This document shows positions 1-6,212 of a stretch of 6,295 nt of DNA, piece after piece. Made by a program: the position numbers and the translations under genes. Source of the stretch: Lysobacteraceae bacterium (GTDB lineage Bacteria; Pseudomonadota; Gammaproteobacteria; Steroidobacterales; Steroidobacteraceae); NCBI GenBank assembly GCA_012516015.1, contig JAAYXG010000368.1, positions 1-6,295 of the forward strand, read 5' to 3'. Position 1 is the stretch's first letter. Each line of letters begins with the position of its first letter. A model generated the notes under the pieces. That model had not been told where the DNA came from. It searched no databases and saw only the letters and a program-made list of their open reading frames with translations.

Positions 1-162
1 ATCGCGCGAGCCCCGCTTCCCCTGTCCCTCGCTCGGCGTCGAGCCGCACGCGGCAACGAGCACGGCGAGCGACACGCTCCACAGGCACGCCGCGCAAGCA
101 CGAACGCTCGAACGCACGCGTGAACGATCGGTACAGCCAGCTTTACTGAAGCGACGGTACAT
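1..162 (-). CDS. N-terminus of a lipoprotein (partial, runs off the window)
   Basis: A 54-codon gene start that continues past base 1. The ATG at 162 is preceded by the purine-rich GGTGAGG (172-166) and overlaps the end of the TPR gene by 20 nt, which implies translational coupling. The N-terminus is arginine-rich (MYRRFSKAG, then VRSSVRA), followed by a hydrophobic stretch LWSVSLAVLVAAC. The lipobox VAAC puts the lipidated cysteine at residue 39 (codon 48-46), followed by GSTPSEGQG, a typical flexible tether. Glycine rather than aspartate follows the cysteine, which by the Enterobacteria rule fits outer-membrane sorting. A GTG at 117 is an alternative start giving a shorter signal. The mature domain is not visible. 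By position it could be a TPR lipoprotein partner of the two upstream proteins, such as GltE/AglT in Myxococcus, but this is a guess from layout. Confidence 0.75.
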   Translation of the reverse strand, partial: MYRRFSKAGCTDRSRVRSSVRACAACLWSVSLAVLVAACGSTPSEGQGKRGSRD

Positions 163-1729
163 AGTCCTCACCGATCTCGCTCCTTGCATAACGCGCGGGC
201 ACCAGCTTTGCGAGCACATCGAAACTGCGTTGAACCCATTCGTCGTAGAGGCCTTCACTCGCACGCCGTGCGTTCGTTTCGTGCAGCTCGATCGCCTTCT
301 CCTCGAACGGAAACGCCTGCTCTTCCAGCAGCAAGTCGTACTGCTCGAGCGCCTCCGCGTCCAACCCTGCAGGTCGCTCGGACGCGAGCAGATCCGCACC
401 CAAATTGCGATACAGCTCGGCCGTGCCGAAGGTCGCCGCGGTCGTCACTTCGGCAACGCCGTAGTCGAGCGCTTGACCATAGATCGCAAGCGCCTTCTCC
501 ATCGCGCTGCGTTTCGTCGCGAGCGACCTATCCAGCGGAGCCACGAGCTTGACGGCATTGAACACCGCGACGTGCGGTTCCACGGTCTCGAGCGTGGCCT
601 TTGCCGCGAGATACCTGCTGCGGTCGGTACGCGCCGCGCCAGCCGCCCTGTCGGCCTCGATGATTGCAGCGAGCCACTGGGCGCGCGCGCGGGCGTCGTT
701 CTGCGCCTTGGCCATGTCCGCGAGCTTCTGTCGCGCATCCATCGCCGCGTCGAGCGGTGCTGGAAACTGCTTCACATAGCTCTCGTAGGTACGCGCCGCG
801 TTCGTCGGCGAGCCGGACGTCTCGTAGAGCTCGGCCGCTTGCCAGAGGGCGGCCCTGCGGACCTCGCCTTCTTCGTCGTCGCGAGCCGCGATCCGTTCGA
901 ATTCCGCCGCCGCTTCGATCGCGCGGCCTGTTTCGAGATACGCCACCGCCAGCGAGCGAGTGACGTCCGGGGCGAGTTCGTGATTCGGATGAGTACGACG
1001 GAAGCTTTCGAGCACGACCGCCGCGCGGTCCCATTGTTTGTTCTGCACGAGGATACTCGCCGCGTCGTACTCGGCGTTCGCGCGCACTTTCGCGTTTGGC
1101 GCGAGCGCACCGACACGTAGAAAATCGTCGACCGCACCGGCGGCATCGCCGGCCGCTTGCTTCGCCTCCGCCTGCTTGTAGATCGAAGCTGCGATGCGCT
1201 CCTCGATCGCAGCGCGATCAGGATCGTTGGCAGGCACGAAGGCTTGTGCGCGCACATAGGCCTGCTCCGCTTCTTGGAAGCGCTCCCGATCGAACAGCGA
1301 ATGCGCGAGCAGCGTCGTCGCGGTGCGCTGGAACTCGACATCAACGGGAGGATTGCGCTCGAGGATCTGCTGCGACACCTCGATGACGCGGTCGAATTCG
1401 TCGAGCGCGAAGAGCTCTTCGTCAGCCTTCGTCAGCACGCGCGCGGATTCCGGGTGCTCCGGAAAGCTCGTCGCGAACATCAGCGAGCTTTCGATGCCTT
1501 GTCGATGCCAGAGCGCCTGCGATTCGCCAGAAATGGTCGGCTCGTGCTTGTCGTAAGCCACCAAAGCAGCGTAACCGGCAGCGGCCGACTTCGCGTGCAA
1601 CGGGTAGTCGTAGGCCGCGCGCTCGTATTCCTTGGCGGCCTCTGCAAAGCGCCCGGACTCGAACAAGACTTCCGCGAGCAGATAGCGCGTGCCCGGTGCT
1701 TCGGCGTCCTGCGGGAAGGAATCGAGCAT
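143..1729 (-). CDS. C-terminal part of the large TPR protein (frameshifted)
   Basis: 528 residues from the first ATG; the same frame makes sense further upstream to about 1797, reading HAQAQKEKKPEDYAAAARWYRA just before MLDSFPQD, so the ATG at 1729 is an internal methionine, not a natural start. There is no signal peptide and no ribosome site at 1729. Repeated TPR helix pairs run through the first two thirds: YLLAEVLFESGRFAEAAKEYERA, LLAHSLFDRERFQEAEQAYVRA, VAYLETGRAIEAAAEFERIA and AAELYETSGSPTNAARTYESYV. The last 170 residues or so form a different, helical end region with ALEQYDLLLEEQAFPFEEKA and GLYDEWVQRSFDVLAKLVPARY, apparently a conserved terminal domain. Joined to the N-terminal part, with one base restored, the product would be about 949 aa and lacks cysteine after its signal peptide. 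The size and repeat content recall AgmU/GltD-type gliding proteins, but that is an analogy only. The end overlaps the following lipoprotein gene by 20 nt. Confidence 0.85.
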   Translation of the reverse strand: MLDSFPQDAEAPGTRYLLAEVLFESGRFAEAAKEYERAAYDYPLHAKSAAAGYAALVAYDKHEPTISGESQALWHRQGIESSLMFATSFPEHPESARVLTKADEELFALDEFDRVIEVSQQILERNPPVDVEFQRTATTLLAHSLFDRERFQEAEQAYVRAQAFVPANDPDRAAIEERIAASIYKQAEAKQAAGDAAGAVDDFLRVGALAPNAKVRANAEYDAASILVQNKQWDRAAVVLESFRRTHPNHELAPDVTRSLAVAYLETGRAIEAAAEFERIAARDDEEGEVRRAALWQAAELYETSGSPTNAARTYESYVKQFPAPLDAAMDARQKLADMAKAQNDARARAQWLAAIIEADRAAGAARTDRSRYLAAKATLETVEPHVAVFNAVKLVAPLDRSLATKRSAMEKALAIYGQALDYGVAEVTTAATFGTAELYRNLGADLLASERPAGLDAEALEQYDLLLEEQAFPFEEKAIELHETNARRASEGLYDEWVQRSFDVLAKLVPARYARSEIGEDYVPSLQ

Positions 1730-2991
1730 CGCGCGATACCAACGAGCCGCGGCGGCGTAGTCTTCCGGCTTTTTCTCCTTCTGTGCCTGCGCATGTAGTA
1801 CTCGGCGAGATCCTTCTGCGTGGATTTCAGCTGAGCAGCCACTTCGGGCGCATCCTGCACGGTGCGCTCGCGCCAGAAGGCCGATCCGAACGCATACCGC
1901 TCGACGAAAGCTTGCTTGCCTTCGAGTACCAAAGACGCAAACCCGCCCTTTTGATAAGCCTCGATCGTGCGCATCTGCAGCGACGGCGCGAACCGATCGT
2001 CCGGGCGGCGTTTCGCGAACGCCTCGTACGCGAGCGCGGCGTCTTGGTAACGTTCCTTCTCGATGTACAGATCGCCGAGCGCTTGATAGAGCCGGTGCGC
2101 ATAGAGCGGATCGCCCCGACGCTTCAGCATGGCATCGAGCGATTCCGGGCCGTCGAGGTCGGAGAAGGTGATCGCGATCGCACGGAGCGCATCGTCCGTG
2201 AGCTCGCGTTCCGGCCGAGAGAGCATCTCCTGCTCTCGCACCTTACCGTCCGCGATGAAGACGCGATCGAGCAGCGTCAGGAACGACGCGACGCTCTCCT
2301 CTCCTTGGCTCTGCTTGAACAGAGACCATCCATGTTTATAGAGACCTTGCTCGTAAAAGCCGGTATCGGGTCCTGCAGCGACGACCGCGGCGTAGGCACG
2401 TTCGGCATCTCGATACCGCCCGTTGCTGAACAAGATTTCGCCCCGCCGAAATTGCGCTTCGGTGACCCAAGTACTGTCCGGAAACTGCTGCACGAGCCGA
2501 TCGAGCATCTGCAGCGCCTTCTCGGGCTGAGCTTCTACTTCATAGGCCCGCGCGAGCTGATAGAGCACCGCGTCATTGCGCTCGTAGTCGGGATGCGCGG
2601 CAAGCAGTCCTTCATAGAGCTGGATCGCTTCCTTGACTTCGAGGCCGCTGAACGTCTCTTCACCGACGGCTCTCGCGCTTTCATCGACTTCGAGCTGCAA
2701 GTCCCCCAGTCGTCGCATTGCTTCCGCGCGCATGCGTTCATCGGACGACTGGAGCTCGAGGAAGCGACGGTACTGCTCGATCGCTTGCTGTGGCGTCACG
2801 TCGGTCGGTGGGTCGCGAACCACTTCGACCTCGCGGCTCTCGAGGTCTTTGATGGTGCCGGTTCGATTCCGCTGATCGGCGAACGCGGGATGCGCAACGC
2901 ACACGAGGCTCGCAGAGGCGAGCACGATGGCGCATCGCAGCCGTGAGCTCCGGCGCGAACTGGATGAGGCGCTCTGACGAGGCGGCATCAT
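1480..2991 (-). CDS. N-terminal part of a large exported TPR protein (frameshifted)
   Basis: This is the 5' portion of a gene that continues, in another frame, to base 143. It starts ATGATG at 2991, overlapping the previous stop by 4 nt (ATGA), with an excellent AGGGAGG (3004-2998) six bases upstream. Residues 1-38 are a signal peptide (RRSSRLRC, hydrophobic core, cleavage after HPAFA). TPR-like units follow: AIEQYRRFLELQSSDERMRAEAMRRLGDL, AIQLYEGLLAAHPDYERND, DRLVQQFPDSTWVTEAQFRRGEI, the typical GLYKHGWSLFKQ, and ALGDLYIEKERYQDAALAYEAF. The repeats resemble those of BamD/YbgF-type periplasmic TPR proteins. Genuine coding ends near residue 399 (DLAEYY, about 1795). The last 104 or so residues of this frame, down to the stop at 1480, are Arg/Ser-rich with rare AGG/AGA codons and are an out-of-frame read of the true continuation. 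The open frame also extends upstream of 2991 to 3459, but that part is a shadow of the preceding gene. Confidence 0.85.
   Translation of the reverse strand: MMPPRQSASSSSRRSSRLRCAIVLASASLVCVAHPAFADQRNRTGTIKDLESREVEVVRDPPTDVTPQQAIEQYRRFLELQSSDERMRAEAMRRLGDLQLEVDESARAVGEETFSGLEVKEAIQLYEGLLAAHPDYERNDAVLYQLARAYEVEAQPEKALQMLDRLVQQFPDSTWVTEAQFRRGEILFSNGRYRDAERAYAAVVAAGPDTGFYEQGLYKHGWSLFKQSQGEESVASFLTLLDRVFIADGKVREQEMLSRPERELTDDALRAIAITFSDLDGPESLDAMLKRRGDPLYAHRLYQALGDLYIEKERYQDAALAYEAFAKRRPDDRFAPSLQMRTIEAYQKGGFASLVLEGKQAFVERYAFGSAFWRERTVQDAPEVAAQLKSTQKDLAEYYMRRHRRRKSRKTTPPRLVGIARCSIPSRRTPKHRARAICSRKSCSSPGALQRPPRNTSARPTTTRCTRSRPLPVTLLWWLTTSTSRPFLANRRRSGIDKASKAR
1794..1801 (-). other. Single-base frameshift site inside the large TPR gene
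   Basis: Upstream of this point the frame reads good TPR sequence ending DLAEYY; downstream, the frame shifted by -1 reads AQAQKEKKPEDYAAAARWYRAML. The simplest repair adds one base after TACTAC (about 1795), giving TAC TAC CAT GCG CAG and the peptide EYYHAQAQKEKK. The codons just downstream in the unshifted frame (AGG, AGA, AGG, AGA) are unusual for this GC-rich sequence, which places the lesion here rather than at the A5 run at 1774-1770. It is either an assembly or sequencing error or a real null mutation; the sequence alone cannot tell which. Confidence 0.8.
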
Positions 2992-4982
2992 TCGCGGCCT
3001 CCCTGCGCGCCGCTCGAAGCGCGGTCGTAGATCGACGCGAGCGCGAATCGAGCCTGCAGCGAGTACGCGGCGAGGCGTTCCTTCTGGGACTCGAGCTCGC
3101 GAATCGCGATAGACGCGAGATACCGGTTCTGCGCCTCCGCCGTAATCGCCAGACGCGCGATCAATCCTTCGATTCGCGGGCGAAGCTGCGCCACACGCTG
3201 CGCGAATGCTTCCGTTCGGGCGGGGTAGTCCTCGCGCGCTCGCTCGACGAGCACCCAGCGGCGGCGCGCCTCCCGGTAGGCGACTTCGAGCTCGCGCAAC
3301 TCCTTGCGTGCACGCCACAAACGAGCCTTGTAGCTCGCATTGAAGTCCCAGAGCAGCCGGCCTCTTATCAGACGCGTCTTCTCGCGCATCTCCTCGACGA
3401 GAGGATCGCTCTGGTCGGCGCGCGCAAGCACGCTCTCGATTCGCTCGATTTTCCGCCATTGCTCGAGCTCTCGCTCGGTGGCGAGCCCGACAACGTCACC
3501 CTCCCGCTCGATCGCAGCGATACGGGATTCGAGCTCGTTCTTACGTGCCTCCAACGCATCGAGATCGACGCCGCCCAGCGTCTCCTCGAGCGCAGGCAGC
3601 CGCTGTTCGTACGCTTTGCGCCGCGTATCGACCATGCTCTCGAACGCATCGACGCTCAACGCCCAGTTCGCGAGATTGCGTTGCATGATCCTGAGGTCGC
3701 GATAGTTCTTGAGTCCCTCTTGGAATTCATGCGTCGCAAGGAGGTGGTAGAGGTAGCGCGTCTCGGGGGCATCCGGCAGATTCTTCAGCTGCCAATACCA
3801 TCCGGCCCGTTCTCCTTCGTCATTAGCGACGATCGCCTCAAGCAGGCTGCCGTTGCGAATGGATTCGATCGATTGATTGATGCGCTCTTCTTCCTCGGCG
3901 AACGCCGTCACGGCGAGCATGTACTGCTCCGCTGCTTGCCCTTGCGCGTCGAGTTGCGCATAGGCATAGGGCACGGCGAGATAGGACTCTTGCACGGCCG
4001 CATCGAGCATGTTTCGCCCGCGAAGCTCGAGCCACGGAACGAGTGCTTTCGTAAAGCGCTTTTCGGCAGAATCCGCCCAACCGACGCCGAGCAATGCCTT
4101 GTTGGATTGCGGTCCTTGCAAACGCACGCGCTGCAGCACCCGCTTGGCGTCCTCGGCACGGCCGGCCTTCAGCCACGCATAGCCGAGCGCGAGATTCGAT
4201 TTGTCGCGTAGCGCCGCGAGCTCTTCCGTTGGCGTTGCGACCTGACCGACCGCGTCGAGCAGCTTCGCGGCTTGCTCGACGCGCTCTTGGCGCACGAGCG
4301 CGACGCCGATGTTGAAGCGTGCGTACGACGACCACACGTCCGTCCCGTCGCCGACGGGTTGCCAGCGCTCGAGGACGCGAACCGCGTCCTCGTAGCGATT
4401 CAGGTACATCAGCACTTGCGCCTCGAGCAGATGACGCTCGGGCTCGAGATCCCCAGGAAGCGCGCCGCGAATCGAGGCAAGCGCGCCCGCTGCCTGCTCC
4501 AGGTAGTTTCTTTGGTACCAGACCTTCGCTAGATAGAACCACGCGCGATTGCGCACATCGAGCGGCACGTTGTCGTTCAACAATGCCTTGAAAATGCGTC
4601 CTGCCTCTTCGTGCTGCCCCAAGGACAAGTAGAGACCGCCCTTCAGCAGCTCCGCCTCGACCGAATGGTTCGTCAAGCGGTCGAAGTCTTGTCCCGCGCT
4701 GAGGCGAGTGAGCGCCGATAGATACTCGCCCTGATAGAAATAGAAGAGAACGTCGCCCCAATGCAGATCCTTCACGACCTGGGGAGTCCCGATGAGCGGT
4801 CTGTCGGTCGGCGCCTCTTTCGCGAACGAGGAAGTGGACATCGCCGTCAGAACGCAAGCGAACGCGAGGGAGGACGCCGAACGGACGAAACCGAATACGC
4901 GACGAGAAGAAATGCGTACGGCCGTCATCGGTCTGTACGCATTCCTGGTCTCATCCGCCGGCCTCCAACTTCCAACTGTCAT
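2988..4982 (-). CDS. Exported TPR protein with long helical C-terminal half
   Basis: About 664 residues. A hydrophobic signal segment (ASSLAFACVLTAMSTSSFA, residues about 36-54) precedes the mature protein KEAPTD. The first half (about 70-350) is a string of TPR-like helix pairs, for example LLKGGLYLSLGQHEEAGRIFKALL, AWFYLAKVWYQRNYLEQAAGAL and LALGYAWLKAGRAEDAKRVLQ. The second half (about 430-660) is highly charged, helical and coiled-coil prone, for example ALEARKNELESRIAAIERE and RARKELRELEVAYREARRRW. This points to a periplasmic scaffold that binds partner proteins. The ATG at 4982 is preferred because GGGAG lies 5 nt upstream and the previous stop is 2 nt away. An ATG at 4994 overlaps the previous gene, and the ATG at 4928 gives a more compact 36-residue signal peptide but lacks a ribosome site. 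The stop overlaps the next start as ATGA. The mature part has no cysteine. Function is unknown; a trans-envelope machine component is inferred. Confidence 0.88.
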   Translation of the reverse strand: MTVGSWRPADETRNAYRPMTAVRISSRRVFGFVRSASSLAFACVLTAMSTSSFAKEAPTDRPLIGTPQVVKDLHWGDVLFYFYQGEYLSALTRLSAGQDFDRLTNHSVEAELLKGGLYLSLGQHEEAGRIFKALLNDNVPLDVRNRAWFYLAKVWYQRNYLEQAAGALASIRGALPGDLEPERHLLEAQVLMYLNRYEDAVRVLERWQPVGDGTDVWSSYARFNIGVALVRQERVEQAAKLLDAVGQVATPTEELAALRDKSNLALGYAWLKAGRAEDAKRVLQRVRLQGPQSNKALLGVGWADSAEKRFTKALVPWLELRGRNMLDAAVQESYLAVPYAYAQLDAQGQAAEQYMLAVTAFAEEEERINQSIESIRNGSLLEAIVANDEGERAGWYWQLKNLPDAPETRYLYHLLATHEFQEGLKNYRDLRIMQRNLANWALSVDAFESMVDTRRKAYEQRLPALEETLGGVDLDALEARKNELESRIAAIEREGDVVGLATERELEQWRKIERIESVLARADQSDPLVEEMREKTRLIRGRLLWDFNASYKARLWRARKELRELEVAYREARRRWVLVERAREDYPARTEAFAQRVAQLRPRIEGLIARLAITAEAQNRYLASIAIRELESQKERLAAYSLQARFALASIYDRASSGAQGGRE

Positions 4983-4984
4983 CG

Positions 4985-5530
4985 TCACTCCCATTGCTTG
5001 ACGATGAATTCCGGTTGCGCTTTCGAAGCTCGGTCGCTGATCTTGAGCTCGATGTACTTCGCGCCGACGCCTTTCTCGAGCTTCACTGTGGCACCGCGCC
5101 GATAGTCGCGCACGTGCGGCCCTTTACCGGTGAACAAGGCGATCAGTTCGTGCTCGCCCGCTTTCAGATTGCCGATGTACACCCGATGGACGCCGCCCTT
5201 GAGCAACGCTTCGGCTTCGCGGTCGGTGTAGAGGTAATTCGCCACTTCTTTGTCGTCGAGCTTCAACGTCACGGAATCGAGCGCGAAGAACTCGCCGACA
5301 TCCATCGATACGAACACCGCGACCTGCGTATTCGCGGGGAAGAGGAGCTCTTCCTCGAGCACGAACAACTCGCGGTTGAGATCGAGCACTTCCTTCTTGA
5401 GCGCTTGCACCTCCTGATCCAGGCTCTGGAAGTCGTCTGTCGGCGCTGCACTCGAGGCAAGCGTCGCCTCTTGCGCGAATGCCGGAACGAGCAAGACCGA
5501 CGCCAAAAGAGCAATGAAAGTGCGCAACAT
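4985..5530 (-). CDS. Exported coiled-coil plus beta-domain protein, unknown family
   Basis: A 181-residue protein that I cannot name. Residues 1-19 are a short, strong Sec signal peptide ending LVPAFA, cleaved before QEA. After a Ser/Ala/Thr-rich linker, residues about 34-60 (DDFQSLDQEVQALKKEV onward) show heptad spacing of leucines and form a likely coiled coil ending in LEEELLFP. The rest, about 60-181, looks beta-rich: VAVFVSMDVG, VTLKLDDKEVANYLYT, HRVYIGNLKAGEHELIALFTGKG and AKYIELKI resemble strands of an Ig-like or PEGA-like sandwich. It has no cysteine. An in-frame TTG at 5563 gives a longer frame, but the ATG at 5530 puts the signal peptide at the N-terminus and has GGG seven bases upstream. 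Its stop lies 2 nt before the next start, and placement among periplasmic TPR proteins suggests a structural or assembly partner. Homologues in databases may carry misleading regulator names; a DNA-binding role is unlikely for a secreted protein. Confidence 0.85.
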   Translation of the reverse strand: MLRTFIALLASVLLVPAFAQEATLASSAAPTDDFQSLDQEVQALKKEVLDLNRELFVLEEELLFPANTQVAVFVSMDVGEFFALDSVTLKLDDKEVANYLYTDREAEALLKGGVHRVYIGNLKAGEHELIALFTGKGPHVRDYRRGATVKLEKGVGAKYIELKISDRASKAQPEFIVKQWE

Positions 5531-5573
5531 GTGAGTACCCAAATCCTCGATGCCGTTCAGCAAAAGCCAGCGC

Positions 5574-6101
5574 CTATTCGTTCAGCAACCGGCGCAGCTC
5601 ATCGGTATAGCGAAGCTCATATCCCGGCTTGTAGCCTTCCGAGACATAGCGAATGGTTCCTTCTCGGTCGATTAGCACGGTCAAAGGCATGGTGCCGATC
5701 TCGTAGGCCTTTGCGACATCGTTGCGCGTATCCATCAACACGGGATACGACACGCCCAGCGTGGTCGCCATCTCGGCGGCTCGCTCGGTGTCCTGATCGA
5801 TGTTGATACTCAGCAATACCAGACCCGCGCGTCGATACTTCAGATAGATCTCATCGAGAAGCGGCATTTCCTGGCGGCATGGTCCGCACCAGGTTGCCCA
5901 GAAGTTGAGAACGACCACCTCACCGAGTTGTTCGGAGAGACGAATATTTTCTTGTTTGAGCGATCGCAACACGAAATCGGAAGCGGCTTTCCCGACGAGG
6001 TCGGAAGGCGCTGCGAAGGCCACTGGCGTGACCAGAAGGCAGAGGAACAGAAAGCAACCTGCCAACTTTCGGCTCGCGCTTACTTGTACTGTTCGTGGCA
6101 T
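5574..6101 (-). CDS. Exported TlpA/ResA-like thioredoxin-fold protein
   Basis: A 175-residue extracytoplasmic thiol-disulfide oxidoreductase of the TlpA/ResA (AhpC/TSA-Redoxin related) group. Residues 1-30 form a Sec signal peptide: a basic start with RK, a long hydrophobic core, and a cleavage site after AFA at 30. The thioredoxin domain follows, with VVVLNFWATWCGPC at about 62-75 (redox CGPC at 72-75), the conserved EMP after it, and a TMP cis-proline motif at 138-139 before TVLID. In this family the CXXC pair, usually kept reduced by DsbD/CcdA, reduces disulfides in the periplasm. The ATG at 6101 is chosen because it gives a clean signal peptide; an ATG at 6176 in the same frame would add 25 atypical residues and run into the riboswitch leader. 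No strong Shine-Dalgarno is visible for either start. It is the first gene of the cluster, 43 nt before the next. The LAGC inside the hydrophobic core resembles a lipobox but is badly placed. Confidence 0.93.
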   Translation of the reverse strand: MPRTVQVSASRKLAGCFLFLCLLVTPVAFAAPSDLVGKAASDFVLRSLKQENIRLSEQLGEVVVLNFWATWCGPCRQEMPLLDEIYLKYRRAGLVLLSINIDQDTERAAEMATTLGVSYPVLMDTRNDVAKAYEIGTMPLTVLIDREGTIRYVSEGYKPGYELRYTDELRRLLNE

Positions 6102-6126
6102 TTGGCGTTCGTGGCTGCAGACTAAG

Positions 6127-6142
6127 CGCGGCGCAAACCGCG
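6127..6142 (-). promoter_or_regulatory. GC-rich leader hairpin before the first gene
   Basis: CGCGG (6142-6138) pairs with CCGCG (6131-6127) around the loop TTTGCG on the minus strand, 25 nt upstream of the ATG at 6101. It is followed by CTTAGT rather than a T-tract, so a classical intrinsic terminator is not supported. It could form part of the riboswitch expression platform, or be a Rho-related or translation-affecting structure. GC-rich leaders form such stems by chance, so this is a weak call. Confidence 0.3.
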
Positions 6143-6196
6143 GGAAGCCACAGGCGACTGTAGGACGAAGTCGCATGGTGCACAGACAACGAGCCG

Positions 6197-6212
6197 CAAC
6201 GACTCGCCGTTG
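6197..6212 (-). promoter_or_regulatory. Candidate switching hairpin at the aptamer 3' end
   Basis: On the minus strand CAACG (6212-6208) can pair perfectly with CGTTG (6201-6197) around a six-base loop. The stem uses C6212 and may extend with a bulge through 6214 to 6196, so it consumes bases of the aptamer's closing 3' strand, including the C92-equivalent at 6213. Such a hairpin would be mutually exclusive with the ligand-bound fold, which is how an expression platform works. There is no following T-run, so it is not an obvious terminator. The role is inferred only from complementarity. Confidence 0.35.

Noticed and set aside
1769..1783. Programmed -1 frameshift at the A5 run (GGAGAAAAAGC) joining the two TPR halves
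   Set aside because: In the upstream frame the codons are AGA AAA AGC, which do not make a good tandem-slip heptamer; the AAGGAG lies too close to act as a stimulator; and the peptide between 1795 and the A-run looks natural only in the shifted frame, so the shift is earlier.
2992..3459. Upstream extension of the large TPR reading frame
   Set aside because: It is entirely inside the previous gene in another frame and low-complexity Arg/Ala-rich; the signal peptide and AGGGAGG site fix the real start at 2991.
230..4211. Long plus-strand open frames tiling the region (for example 230-1120, 1157-1798, 1696-2946, 2943-4211)
   Set aside because: They lie antisense to strongly supported minus-strand TPR genes, have Arg/His/Leu-rich translations without recognisable domains, and are the usual mirror frames produced by GC-rich codon bias.
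5531..5563. TTG start at 5563 for the small exported protein
   Set aside because: It would place 11 polar residues ahead of the signal peptide; the ATG at 5530 gives a standard N-terminus.
6042..6056. Lipobox-like LAGC in the thioredoxin's N-terminus
   Set aside because: The cysteine at residue 16 comes before most of the hydrophobic core (FLFLCLLVTPVAFA), so it is not positioned for lipidation; cleavage after AFA fits better.
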